From contig DUNV01000088.1 of NCBI GenBank assembly GCA_012839215.1, positions 1 through 34,277 of the forward strand: a stretch of 34,277 nucleotides of DNA. The letters are read 5' to 3'. The notes beneath the pieces were generated by a model. It searched no databases. It was not told the DNA's origin and worked only from the letters and a program-made list of their open reading frames with translations. This stretch comes from Bacillota bacterium (lineage in GTDB: Bacteria > Bacillota > Dethiobacteria > DTU022 > UBA8154). Of the stretch, positions 22,709 to 32,156 are shown in pieces; the first letter of the stretch is position 1; each line of letters opens with the position of its first letter. Position numbers and translations under genes: made by a program.

Positions 22709-24628
22709 ATGAGAAGATTAAATATCTGGCAGGTTTATTTTCTTGGTTTTATCATCTTAATTATCCTGGTTATCCTGATTACCAGTTTTGTGGTAATCGG
22801 GCTATTTAATACAGGGATTGAGCGGCAATCGGAGTTTACCATCAATAAGGAGCTCGATACGGCCAATAAAGTTTTCTATACCCAGCTGGACAGTTTGTTT
22901 CATTATTTTGATTCTCCTTCATTTCTGCTCTTTTTGCAGGACGCCCTTGGCAGGAAAGCAGACCTTGATGAGACATTGGCCGAAATCAGGGATAATCATG
23001 CATTAAGTTTTTTAATGATCGTTAAACCCGATGGGGCAGTTGTCGCCGGCACAAACAACTCTACAGCCCCTTGTGAAAAGTTGCCGGCTAGTGTCTTCCT
23101 CCAACGCTTCCTCGGCGAACAATCCCATAAGGGGATCATCCCCTTGGACAAACAATTTTTGGAAGCCGTCGGGCTGAGCAATAAGGCGAGGATTAGGGTT
23201 ATTCGGACCCCTGAGGCGAGGGAAGATGGCAAAACCAATGAGGCCAGGGGGCTTGCGCAGGTAATCTCTATCCCCCTTGGAAGCTTTGCCGGCAGCCCCC
23301 AGGCCTATCTACTGGGAGGTAAGCTAATCAACCGTAGCGTCAAGTTTGTCGATGAGGTATCCGACCTTTTAAAGGTTTACGCCACCATCTTCCTTGACGA
23401 TGTGCGCATTTCCACCTCCATACGCTTGGACAATGGGAACAGGGCCTTGGGAACAAGGGTTTCCCGAGAGGTAGCAGATACTGTATTGGATCAGGGAAAA
23501 CGCTACCTGGGAGAAGCAACGATCATTGGTGAAAAATATCTGACGGCCTACGATCCCATCCGCGATGATCAGGGAAATGTTATCGGAATTTTGTTTGTAG
23601 GCATACCCAAAGCCCCCTTTACAGCTATGAAGGAGAACACGTTAAGACAGTATATTTACATATCGTTATTCAGTATTTTTTTGGCACTGCTCATTGCCTA
23701 CACCCTCTCCCGCAAGATCACGGGGCCCCTGCAGCGCCTGACCAGGACCATGAAAAAGGTAGAGCTAGGGGATTTGTCCCAGAGGTTCGCCACTGAGCTC
23801 TCTTCCGGCACACACCCCGGAGCTGCCCTCCCCCATCGACCATCAGATGGGGTTCTATCGCCACCCCAGGATGAAATAGAAATGCTTGGTAATATTTTTG
23901 ACCAGATGATGTCCAGCCTACAAAGAAATTGGGAGGAAAATTTAAAATTGCAGGCGAACCTAGAGGAAAAGGAAAAAAACCGTCTAAAATTGCTCAAGAA
24001 ATTAATTTTTGTCCAGGAAGAAGAAAGGAAACGTGTTGCCCGCGAACTCCATGATGGGACAAGCCAATCCCTAACAAGCCTGATGTTGATTCTTAAGGCG
24101 ATACAAAAAAGCGAAGATCTGGAGGAAATCCGCAAGCTAGCCGAGACCTATAGGGGGGTTTTGTATAATACACTTGAGGAAATCCAGAAGATATCCTACG
24201 AGTTAAGGCCAATGACCCTCGATAAACTCGGAATTGATGAAGCCATTAAAAGATACATCGGGGATCTGGCCCAGCATTCGGATATAAACATTGTTTATGA
24301 TAATAAAGAATGCGTTTTTGCCAGCTTCGATCAGGAAATAGAAACGACCGCTTACCGTATCGTCCAGGAGGCACTAACCAATGCCGTCAGGCATGCCCAA
24401 CCCCAAAATATTGAGGTAGTGCTAAGATCCGATGATCAGGGCGTGGAAGTAATCGTTAAGGATGATGGCCTCGGATTTGAGGTGGAAAAAGTCACACAAA
24501 ATTGGGAAAACGCCCTCGGCATTTTGGGGATGATGGAAAGGGCATCGCTTCTCAGGGGAGAACTAAAAATTGATTCGGCCCCGGGCCGGGGAACCACGGT
24601 AATATTGCGCCTACCCCTTAACATATAA
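22709..24628 (+). CDS. Orphan sensor histidine kinase (extracellular sensor, HAMP, HisKA_3)
   Basis: 639 residues. Membrane segment 1 (about 9-32), an extracytoplasmic Cache-like sensor region (about 38-308, with FLMIVKPDGAVVAGTN and LTAYDPIRDDQGNVIGILFV), membrane segment 2 (about 314-334), a HAMP linker, then HisKA_3 with the phospho-His448 in RVARELHDGTSQSL and an HATPase domain (NAVRHAQ, KDDGLGFEV, GMMERASLLRGELKIDS). This is the NarL/LuxR-type kinase class. About 23 extra residues, Pro/Gly/His-rich (366-388), are inserted inside HAMP between its helices. No response regulator is encoded next to it, so its partner lies elsewhere. The signal is unknown; the neighbours (hydrogenase, CAP protein, glycogen genes) do not decide it. 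ATG follows GGGGGGGAG. Confidence 0.9.
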   Translation: MRRLNIWQVYFLGFIILIILVILITSFVVIGLFNTGIERQSEFTINKELDTANKVFYTQLDSLFHYFDSPSFLLFLQDALGRKADLDETLAEIRDNHALSFLMIVKPDGAVVAGTNNSTAPCEKLPASVFLQRFLGEQSHKGIIPLDKQFLEAVGLSNKARIRVIRTPEAREDGKTNEARGLAQVISIPLGSFAGSPQAYLLGGKLINRSVKFVDEVSDLLKVYATIFLDDVRISTSIRLDNGNRALGTRVSREVADTVLDQGKRYLGEATIIGEKYLTAYDPIRDDQGNVIGILFVGIPKAPFTAMKENTLRQYIYISLFSIFLALLIAYTLSRKITGPLQRLTRTMKKVELGDLSQRFATELSSGTHPGAALPHRPSDGVLSPPQDEIEMLGNIFDQMMSSLQRNWEENLKLQANLEEKEKNRLKLLKKLIFVQEEERKRVARELHDGTSQSLTSLMLILKAIQKSEDLEEIRKLAETYRGVLYNTLEEIQKISYELRPMTLDKLGIDEAIKRYIGDLAQHSDINIVYDNKECVFASFDQEIETTAYRIVQEALTNAVRHAQPQNIEVVLRSDDQGVEVIVKDDGLGFEVEKVTQNWENALGILGMMERASLLRGELKIDSAPGRGTTVILRLPLNI

Positions 24629-24660
24629 GTTTTTAGAAATATAGCCATATAAACATATAA

Positions 24661-24692
24661 AAAGGAGGCTGCCCCGGGCAGTCCCCTTTATT
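24661..24692 (+). terminator. Strong hairpin terminator after the histidine kinase gene
   Basis: AAAGGAGGCTGCCC and GGGCAGTCCCCTTT pair around a CG centre (24661-24689) with two internal mismatches, followed by ATTATT. The A-rich 5' flank and pairing into AAAGG/CCTTT suggest it could serve both strands, ending the convergent glycogen operon as well. Confidence 0.6.
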
Positions 24693-24747
24693 ATTCTGCC
24701 ATTCTGTCATTCTGTCATTTTGTCAATTTTGTCATTTTGCTATTATG
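24693..24747. repeat. Degenerate 8-bp tandem repeat
   Basis: ATTCTGCC, ATTCTGTC, ATTCTGTC, ATTTTGTC, AATTTTGTC, ATTTTGCT, ATTATG: about seven units of 8 (once 9) bases run up to and into the stop codon of the debranching gene. Confidence 0.7.
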
Positions 24748-27700
24748 TAAGTTCCACCCCGGGGATTCCAGAGGCAGAACGGGTGCGGTGATATTTTTCT
24801 GTCAGGTCCCTTAACTTTCCTGCCAGCTCCCCGTTCAAAAGATTTCCGGGGAAACGCCACTGCCAGTTGCCTTCCGCCGTACCCGGCAAATTCATGCGGG
24901 CCTCCGAGCCCAGGCAGAGAATATCCTGTAAGGGTATAATAACGATACGGGCGTCACTGCGCAGGGCCATCTCGATAAAATGCCAGCATACTTCTTTCTC
25001 ATCGTGGAGTTTTTCCCCCTTCTCCCCCTTTTTTCCTGTCGCGTACCATCCCAGCAGCGTATCGTTATCATGGGTACCTGTATAAAGTACATTTTCCTTG
25101 TCAAAGAGGGGCAGCTTCAGTTTTTGGTCCAGATGCGGCTTGATCATAAATTGCAGCACCTTCATCCCCGGGTAGCCCAGCCTGGTTTTCATTTCTTCCA
25201 CCTCGGGAGTTATGACCCCCAGGTCTTCGGCTATTACAGGAAAATCGCCGAGGGCTTCCTGCAAGCGGAAAAAGAATTTTTCTCCCGGGCCCTTGACCCA
25301 GCGGCCTTCGGTCGCATCTTTTCCCCCCGCGGGGACCTCCCAGTAGGCCTCAAAGCCGCGGAAATGATCGATGCGAACCAAGTCAACCAGTCGGAAAAGG
25401 ACCTTAAAACGTTCCTCCCACCAGCGGTAATTATCCTTTTCCATTTCACCCCAACGGTAGTGGGGATGGCCCCATAACTGACCCTTTTCACTGAAATAAT
25501 CCGGCGGCACCCCGGCCACCTTGAGAGGGTTCCCCTCTGCATCAAGCTCAAAAAGGTGAGGGTTACACCAGACATCGGCGCTATCATGGCTGATGAAGAT
25601 AGGCAGGTCCCCGATTAACCTAATACCTTTTTCCCCGGCATCTTTTTTAAGTTCCTCCCACTGGCTGAAAAAGATAAACTGTAAAAATTTGTGATATTCA
25701 ATATCAACGGAGAGACCTTCCCTATATTTTTTCAGGGCGTTCTCCCGGCGGGTAGCCACTGCCTCTTCCCACTGATTCCAGGGCTTACCCTCAAAATAAC
25801 GCTTTAGGGCCATAAAAAGGGCATAATCTTCAAGCCACCCGGCATTTTGCCGACAAAATTTTTCATAATCGGGATTTTGGGGTAGTGTGGTAAACTTTTG
25901 AAAGGCCTTCCTTAAATTTTTCTCCTTAAACTGCATAACTTCCCCAAAGTCCACTCTATTCTCAGGAAACTCCGGAAGACTTTTCTCGTCAAAGCCCATC
26001 AGCAAGCCCCCTTCGCTGAGCCTATCTAGATCGATCAGCAGGGGATTGCCGGCAAAAGCGGAAAAACATTGATAAGGAGACTGGCCCAACCCTGGGGGGT
26101 TTAGAGGTAATATTTGCCAATACCTTTGTTCGCTTTGCACCAGGAAATCAAGAAATCCATAGGCCCCCTTGCCCATATCACCGATACCAAATCTGGACGG
26201 CAGTGAGGTGGGATGAAGCAGTATGCCACTTTCACGGGTGTAATTCAAGTTAGCTGACCACCTGTCGTTTAAAAGTATCCTGCATTCCAAAGGTTTGAGT
26301 GTGAGTTCCAAACGATCATTAGTCAAGAAAATTTTACGATAATCATCAAGCAAATCGACAACGTTTCCCCGAATACTGCTCCCCGGATCAATAGAAACGG
26401 TTTTTTCCTTATGTACATCGCGATTAAGAATGATGATCGCAGCGTTATCTAGCGCCACCTGTTCGGTGGCACCACGGCCTCCCTCAACAACCCTAGTATA
26501 GGCATAAACGCTTCCGGAGGCACAAACTGTTTTCCACCAGCCGCTGCGTAACACATCATAATGATTTCTCAACGCAATAAGGGTCCGGTACCAATCAAGA
26601 AGATCCTTGTCTTCCCGACCCCAAGGATATGTTCCCCGATTGGAGGGATCCTTACCCCCCTCCAGTCCGGCTTCGTCACCATAGTAGATACAGGGAACCC
26701 CGGGGAAGGTCAGCTGCCAAAGCGTGACGAGCTGGAGCCTTTTAAACTTTAGCCTTTCCTTTTCTTCCCGAGAAATACCCTGTGGTAGACCATCCTGCAG
26801 CACCGTCAAAAGACGTGGGACATCATGATTCCCCAGCAAATTCATCGTGCTATAAAACGATTGCAGCGGATAATTCTCAAAGATGCCCATCAGGGATTGC
26901 TCTACCTGCTCGGCATCGAGGTGTCCCAAGGCGAAATTTAGGATAATACTGCGTAAGGGATAGTTTGTCACCCCGTCCAGTTCATCCCCTAAAAGATACT
27001 CCCTCCTTTCCCCATAGCTAATCTTGTTGGAGGCATCCTCCCAAACTTCTCCGATGAGGACAGATTCGCTATCTAGCTCTTTCATCTTTTCATGCAACTT
27101 TTTTAGAAATTCCCCCGGTAGTTCATCAGCGACATCCAACCGCCAGCCCTTGATACCCGCAGCCAACCATTTCTTTAGAACACTATTCTCTCCATAAATG
27201 ATCAAGTTCATGTAGGACAAATTTAGTTCGTTGACATTGGGCAGGGTATCAATTCCCCACCAGCAATCATAACGATGGGGATATTCCAGAAAACGGTACC
27301 AGCCATAGTATGGTGAATCAGGCGATTGGAAGGCTCCGATCCCAGGATAATTCCCTTCCTTGTTAAAATAAATACTGTCGCTTCCCGTATGGCTAAAAAC
27401 ACCATCCAGTATAATATATATACCCAACCCTGCGGCCTCTTTGCAAAGCTGGGCAAATTGTTCATCTGTGCCCAGCATGGGATCAATCTTGTGGTAATCG
27501 GCTGTATCATACCTATGATTGCTCGGGGATTCAAAAACCGGGTTGAAATAAAGAAGGGAAACACCCAGATTTTTCAGATAGGGAAGTTTCTTTCTAATCC
27601 CTTCCAGGTTCCCGCCAAAAAAATCCCAGCGAATCACCCTGCCGGAGGGATCGCGGATATAAACCGGGGTATTTTCCCAATGCGAATGGATGAGACTCTC

Positions 27701-28267
27701 TTTTTTGGGATTCAATACTTTCCCATCCCCAAGGCCATTATAAAAACGATCGGGAAAGATCTGGTAGATAACCGCCTCCTTCAACCAAGTGGGGGTTCTA
27801 AAACCCTCCCTATAGATCGTAATCTGGTAGGATGGCGGTACATGATCAGCAATACAGCCCAACCCGCCAGTTTTTAGTGAAGAATTGCCATAATAAAAAA
27901 GTGCCCCCCCGTCCCTGATCATAAAATAGTACCATAGCAAACAGGGCTCTTCCGGAGCTGAAATTTCCTTTATAAAGATTTGCCTGTCACCCCTAACCTT
28001 TTCCAGGGTCATGGGCAGCTCTTCTGTATGACTTTTACCATTCTTCTCCCTGATAAGAAATAAACTTACTTTTTCAGCTGCAGGAGCATAGTCAGCTGCC
28101 GGCTTATTCTTCACGGCAAACCGCAGGACAATCCTTTTATGGCAGGGCACCGCACCGAAGGGATTTCGAAAAAAAGTATCATGGGAGTTATGCCAAAAAC
28201 GATCTGTTTCCAAAAGCCGATCAACCTCCTGCCTAAAAACAACTTTTATAATGTTTGCCAGTTCCAA
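24743..28267 (-). CDS. Bifunctional glycogen debranching (GH13) / 4-alpha-glucanotransferase (GH77, MalQ) fusion
   Basis: 1174 residues. The N-terminal part has a starch-binding-like beta domain (about 25-155) and a GH13 neopullulanase/debranching barrel (about 160-665) with nucleophile Asp378 (GWRLDVADEL), acid/base Glu407 (LIGEVWED) and His481-Asp482 (LLGNHDVPR). The second part (about 678-1174) is a full MalQ: SGILLHPTSLPSRFGIGDMG, Asp967 (LVRIDHFRGF), Glu1014-Asp1015 (VIAEDLGVI) and THDND (1065-1069). It would remove branches left by phosphorylase and rearrange the maltodextrins. The fusion is known in Firmicutes. TTG 28267, 1 nt after the glgP stop, has no ribosome binding site; TTG 28213, 11 nt after AGGAGG, would give a start a few residues before FWHNSHDTFFRNPFGAVP, as in relatives, and may be the true start. 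Confidence 0.93.
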   Translation of the reverse strand: MELANIIKVVFRQEVDRLLETDRFWHNSHDTFFRNPFGAVPCHKRIVLRFAVKNKPAADYAPAAEKVSLFLIREKNGKSHTEELPMTLEKVRGDRQIFIKEISAPEEPCLLWYYFMIRDGGALFYYGNSSLKTGGLGCIADHVPPSYQITIYREGFRTPTWLKEAVIYQIFPDRFYNGLGDGKVLNPKKESLIHSHWENTPVYIRDPSGRVIRWDFFGGNLEGIRKKLPYLKNLGVSLLYFNPVFESPSNHRYDTADYHKIDPMLGTDEQFAQLCKEAAGLGIYIILDGVFSHTGSDSIYFNKEGNYPGIGAFQSPDSPYYGWYRFLEYPHRYDCWWGIDTLPNVNELNLSYMNLIIYGENSVLKKWLAAGIKGWRLDVADELPGEFLKKLHEKMKELDSESVLIGEVWEDASNKISYGERREYLLGDELDGVTNYPLRSIILNFALGHLDAEQVEQSLMGIFENYPLQSFYSTMNLLGNHDVPRLLTVLQDGLPQGISREEKERLKFKRLQLVTLWQLTFPGVPCIYYGDEAGLEGGKDPSNRGTYPWGREDKDLLDWYRTLIALRNHYDVLRSGWWKTVCASGSVYAYTRVVEGGRGATEQVALDNAAIIILNRDVHKEKTVSIDPGSSIRGNVVDLLDDYRKIFLTNDRLELTLKPLECRILLNDRWSANLNYTRESGILLHPTSLPSRFGIGDMGKGAYGFLDFLVQSEQRYWQILPLNPPGLGQSPYQCFSAFAGNPLLIDLDRLSEGGLLMGFDEKSLPEFPENRVDFGEVMQFKEKNLRKAFQKFTTLPQNPDYEKFCRQNAGWLEDYALFMALKRYFEGKPWNQWEEAVATRRENALKKYREGLSVDIEYHKFLQFIFFSQWEELKKDAGEKGIRLIGDLPIFISHDSADVWCNPHLFELDAEGNPLKVAGVPPDYFSEKGQLWGHPHYRWGEMEKDNYRWWEERFKVLFRLVDLVRIDHFRGFEAYWEVPAGGKDATEGRWVKGPGEKFFFRLQEALGDFPVIAEDLGVITPEVEEMKTRLGYPGMKVLQFMIKPHLDQKLKLPLFDKENVLYTGTHDNDTLLGWYATGKKGEKGEKLHDEKEVCWHFIEMALRSDARIVIIPLQDILCLGSEARMNLPGTAEGNWQWRFPGNLLNGELAGKLRDLTEKYHRTRSASGIPGVELT

Positions 28268-28268
28268 A

Positions 28269-30695
28269 TTAGATAGTCAAAGGCTGCAATCCCCAGGTTT
28301 CCGAGGCATACTGGGCAATGGTCCGATCGCTGGAAAATTTGCCTGAGTGGGCAACATTAATAATAGACATTTTAAGCCACCTGGACCGATCCTTAAATGC
28401 TTCCCCTATTCTTTCCTGAGCATATACGTAGGAATGGAAATCCTTGAGGACAAAAAATTCATCGTTATGCCTGAGCAGGGAATCCATAATTGTACTGAAT
28501 TCTCCCCGCCCGGCTGTATAGAAACCCTCCTGTATCTGATTGAGAATCTTTTTGACCCGTATATCACTTTGGCAGATGTCCAAGGGTGAATAGCCACCAT
28601 AACGATAATAACTAAGGACCTCGCTAGGGGAAAGCCCAAAAATGAACATATTGTCAGAACCCACCTGTTCCAAAATCTCAATATTTGCCCCATCCAGGGT
28701 CCCCAGCGTCACCGCTCCATTCATCATGAATTTCATGTTCCCCGTTCCAGAGGCTTCCTTACTGGCGGTAGAAATCTGCTCACTCACATTTGCAGCCGGA
28801 ATAATCTTCTCTGCCAGGGAAACACGATAGTTGTTCAAGTAAATGACTTTGATTATATCATTGACCCTATTATCATTATTGATCACCCCGGCAACAGTAT
28901 TGATTAGTTTAATGATTCTTTTGGCCAGGTAATAACCCGGGGCAGCCTTTCCGCCAAAGATAAAGGTACGGGGATGGATATCCAGGTTGGGGTTATCTTT
29001 AAGGCGGTTGTATAGATCGATAATATGGAACAAATTGAGAACCTGACGTTTATAGGCGTGAATCCGTTTGACATGGACATCAAAGATGGAATCTATATCC
29101 ACATCTAGATCACATTCCTCTTTGATATAATGGGCCAGCCCCAATTTGTTTTGCTGCTTGATCTCATAAAACCTTTCCTGGAAGCCGGCATCAGTGGCAT
29201 AGGAGATCAACCTTTCAAATTCTTGAGGATTATGGATCCAAGAAGTGCCGATCGTTTCACTAATGAGATTTGACAATCCCGGGTTGGCCTTGAGCAACCA
29301 GCGGCGATGGGTGATCCCGTTTGTTTTATTATTAAATTTCCGTGGAAACATTTCATAGAAATCTTTCATCTCTTTTTTTTGTAGGATCTTGGTATGGATT
29401 TCGGCCACCCCATTGACACTGTAGCTACCGACAATGGCCAAATTGGCCATCTTGACCTTTCCATCGGCGATAATGGCCATCTTCCTGATACGCTCCCAAT
29501 CACCGGGATAAAGCTCCTCCAACTGCAGGCAAAAGCGCCTGTTTAACTCCTCTACGATCATATAGATTCTGGGAAGTAGCCCCTTGAACATATCCACCGG
29601 CCAGGTTTCCAGTGCCTCTGACATCGTTGTATGGTTAGTATAGGAAATCGTCTGGCAGGTAATGGCAAAAGCCTCTTCCCATCCCATTCCTTCATCATCC
29701 ATAAGCACACGCATCAGTTCCGGTACCGCCAGGGCCGGGTGGGTATCGTTGATATGGAAGGCATTCCTAAGGTGGAATTCCTTAAGTGAATAATTACGCC
29801 GCTTATACCAGCGGATAATGCTTTGCACCCCAGCAGAAACAAAAAAATATTCCTGTTTGAGGCGCAGTATCCTTCCCTCATAGTTTGTATCATCAGGATA
29901 AAGAAACTGTGAGATCGACTCCACAGAATATTTATATTCGAGAAACTTCTGCTGGCTACTATGGGCCATGGCAGAGACATCCTTATTCGTGAAAATGCCC
30001 TCGGCACTCCAGAGCCTGAGTGTGTTAACTGTTTTGTTGTTATAACCGATAATGGGCAGATCATAGGGAACAGCAAGGACGATATCACAGTCTTCATGGT
30101 GCACAACGTAACCATCCTCGAGTTCTTCCAACCAGACGTGCCCACCAAAACAGACCTCCACAGCCCTGTCTGCCTTACGAATTTCCCAGACATTACCATC
30201 CCTGAGCCAGTATTCCGGTAACTCAACCTGGTAACCTTCCACAACCTTTTGTTCAAAAAGGCCATATTTATAACGTATCCCACAGCCGTGCCCGGGAAGG
30301 GAAAGCGAAGCGAGTGAATCCAAAAAACATGCCGCCAGGCGTCCCAAGCCACCATTGCCTAGCCCCGCATCCGGCTCCTGGATTTCCAGGTCCGTAAAAT
30401 CTACCCCCAATTCCCGCAATCCTTGCCGGCAGGTATCATAAAAACCCAGGTTGATCAAATTATTTCCCAGAAGCCTTCCCAGGAGGAATTCCATGGAAAA
30501 ATAATAGACCTGTTTTTGGCCCTCGCTTTTATAGCGGCTGTTTGTAGCAATCCAGTTGCGGGAAACATATTCCCGGATCATTGTACCCAAGGTTAGATAT
30601 TTGTCCATATCCGTTGTTTCATCAATACTTTTTCCATGCATGGTTTCCAGTTTTTCCAGGAAGGCTGCCTTAAAACTTTCCTTATCGCTAAACAT
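28269..30695 (-). CDS. glgP: Glycogen/maltodextrin phosphorylase
   Basis: 808 residues, full length. PLP enzyme that releases glucose-1-phosphate from the non-reducing ends of alpha-1,4-glucans. The cofactor-lysine motif EASGTGNMKFMMNGAVTLGT lies near residue 650; other conserved blocks are EPDAGLGNGGLGRLAACFLD near 110, HINDTHPALAVPELMRVLMD and VKRIHAYKRQVLNL. It sits between the synthase gene glgA and the debranching fusion, so synthesis and breakdown genes share a transcript. ATG 30695 is 14 nt after the glgA stop, with GGAAT-type weak spacing; no better start is seen. Substrate preference, glycogen or maltodextrin, cannot be told from sequence alone. Confidence 0.96.
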   Translation of the reverse strand: MFSDKESFKAAFLEKLETMHGKSIDETTDMDKYLTLGTMIREYVSRNWIATNSRYKSEGQKQVYYFSMEFLLGRLLGNNLINLGFYDTCRQGLRELGVDFTDLEIQEPDAGLGNGGLGRLAACFLDSLASLSLPGHGCGIRYKYGLFEQKVVEGYQVELPEYWLRDGNVWEIRKADRAVEVCFGGHVWLEELEDGYVVHHEDCDIVLAVPYDLPIIGYNNKTVNTLRLWSAEGIFTNKDVSAMAHSSQQKFLEYKYSVESISQFLYPDDTNYEGRILRLKQEYFFVSAGVQSIIRWYKRRNYSLKEFHLRNAFHINDTHPALAVPELMRVLMDDEGMGWEEAFAITCQTISYTNHTTMSEALETWPVDMFKGLLPRIYMIVEELNRRFCLQLEELYPGDWERIRKMAIIADGKVKMANLAIVGSYSVNGVAEIHTKILQKKEMKDFYEMFPRKFNNKTNGITHRRWLLKANPGLSNLISETIGTSWIHNPQEFERLISYATDAGFQERFYEIKQQNKLGLAHYIKEECDLDVDIDSIFDVHVKRIHAYKRQVLNLFHIIDLYNRLKDNPNLDIHPRTFIFGGKAAPGYYLAKRIIKLINTVAGVINNDNRVNDIIKVIYLNNYRVSLAEKIIPAANVSEQISTASKEASGTGNMKFMMNGAVTLGTLDGANIEILEQVGSDNMFIFGLSPSEVLSYYRYGGYSPLDICQSDIRVKKILNQIQEGFYTAGRGEFSTIMDSLLRHNDEFFVLKDFHSYVYAQERIGEAFKDRSRWLKMSIINVAHSGKFSSDRTIAQYASETWGLQPLTI

Positions 30696-30709
30696 CTTAT
30701 TCTCATTCC

Positions 30710-32146
30710 TTACATTTCAAGTAGGCGCCCATAAAGGGCCCGATATTCCTGAGCGGAACCTTTCCAGCTAAAATCCGATGTTACTGCATTATTTACAAGG
30801 GTACCCCATAGTTCCTTGTTTTTATACAGACTTATCGCTTCTTGTATAACGAAGAGCAGATCATGGGCGTTATAACTGCTAAAGGTAAAACCGTTGCCCT
30901 TTCTACTGCCTGCATCAAAGGGAACAATAGTATCCTTGAGGCCACCCGTTTCCCGCACGATAGGTATGCTTCCGTAACGGAGGGCGATCAATTGCGTTAA
31001 TCCACAGGGCTCAAACCGTGAGGGGAGCAGGAACAAATCTGAGGCGGCATAGATTTTCCTGGCCAGCGGTTCATCAAACTGAAACAGTGCCACCATTTTT
31101 TGGGGGTAGCGGGCTGCCGCCTCACCAAAAAAGCGCTGGTATTTTTCCTCCCCGGTACCCAAAATAACCAACTGTAGGCCAAGATCCAATATTTCCTCCA
31201 GGACATGCCCAATCAGGTCAAGCCCTTTTTGTTCTACGAGCCTGTTCACAAAAGCCAGCATGGGAATTTCTTCCCCGGGCGGAAGCCCGAGGGATTCCTG
31301 TAATTTAACCTTATTGGCCCGCTTTTTGGGCAGTGAACTTCTGAAAGGGAAATAGATATGATCATCTTTCATGGGATCATACAGTGTATAGTCAATGCCA
31401 TTTAAAATTCCCACAAGGTTGTCACTCCTCTTACGCAATAGCCCATCAAGCTCCGCACCAAAGTACGGGGTTTGGATCTCCTCAGCATAGCTCCTGCTGA
31501 CAGTATTCAACAAATCGGAAAAAACTAAACCCCCTTTTAGATAACTTCCCCTGCCATAAAACTCCAGCGTGTCTGCGTTAAAATATTCTGGCCCCAGATC
31601 GAGCAGTTCCTCTAGCAGTTCAATGGGGAAATTCCCCTGATAATGGAGGTTATGTATCGTAAAAAGCGTGCGGATATTCTGATAAAAAGGCTCACTTCTA
31701 TAATGGGTTTTTAGAAAAACGCTGATTAGCCCTGTATGCCAATCATGACAGTGCAGGATACCGGGTCTAAAATCAAGTGAGGGAAGTGCCTCCAGGACTG
31801 CCCGGCAAAAAAAGGCAAAACGTTCAGCATCATCATCAAAGCCATAAATGCCGCTGCGGTTATAGTAATATTCGTTTTCCAGAAAGTAATAGGTTATCCC
31901 GTTGTGTTTTAATTGTTCAATTCCACAATGCTGGAATCTCCAACCCAATGAAACGGTAATACTTTTTACAAAGGTTGCCTTCCCCAGCAAGGCTGCAGGT
32001 ATATCTTTATATTTGGGGATAATAACCCGTGCATCCACGCCAAGCTTTATAAGTTCGGATGGAAGAGAACCCACCACATCGGACAGGCCCCCAGTTTTAA
32101 TAAAAGGGGAACATTCTGAGGCAACAAAAAGCACTTCCATCTTCAG
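30710..32146 (-). CDS. glgA: Glycogen synthase, ADP-glucose type (GlgA, GT5)
   Basis: 478 residues from ATG 32146. Transfers glucose from ADP-glucose to the growing alpha-1,4-glucan. The N-terminus MEVLFVASECSPFIKTGGLS carries the ADP-glucose-binding KTGGL (Lys15); the C-terminal domain has PSRFEPCGLTQLIALRYGSI with the catalytic Glu. An in-frame TTG 33 nt earlier lacks a ribosome binding site and would give an atypical leader, while AAGGAG overlaps the end of glgD 12 nt before the ATG. It starts 10 nt after the glgD stop, so coupling is likely. Confidence 0.96.
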   Translation of the reverse strand: MKMEVLFVASECSPFIKTGGLSDVVGSLPSELIKLGVDARVIIPKYKDIPAALLGKATFVKSITVSLGWRFQHCGIEQLKHNGITYYFLENEYYYNRSGIYGFDDDAERFAFFCRAVLEALPSLDFRPGILHCHDWHTGLISVFLKTHYRSEPFYQNIRTLFTIHNLHYQGNFPIELLEELLDLGPEYFNADTLEFYGRGSYLKGGLVFSDLLNTVSRSYAEEIQTPYFGAELDGLLRKRSDNLVGILNGIDYTLYDPMKDDHIYFPFRSSLPKKRANKVKLQESLGLPPGEEIPMLAFVNRLVEQKGLDLIGHVLEEILDLGLQLVILGTGEEKYQRFFGEAAARYPQKMVALFQFDEPLARKIYAASDLFLLPSRFEPCGLTQLIALRYGSIPIVRETGGLKDTIVPFDAGSRKGNGFTFSSYNAHDLLFVIQEAISLYKNKELWGTLVNNAVTSDFSWKGSAQEYRALYGRLLEM

Positions 32147-32156
32147 TTTCAACTCC

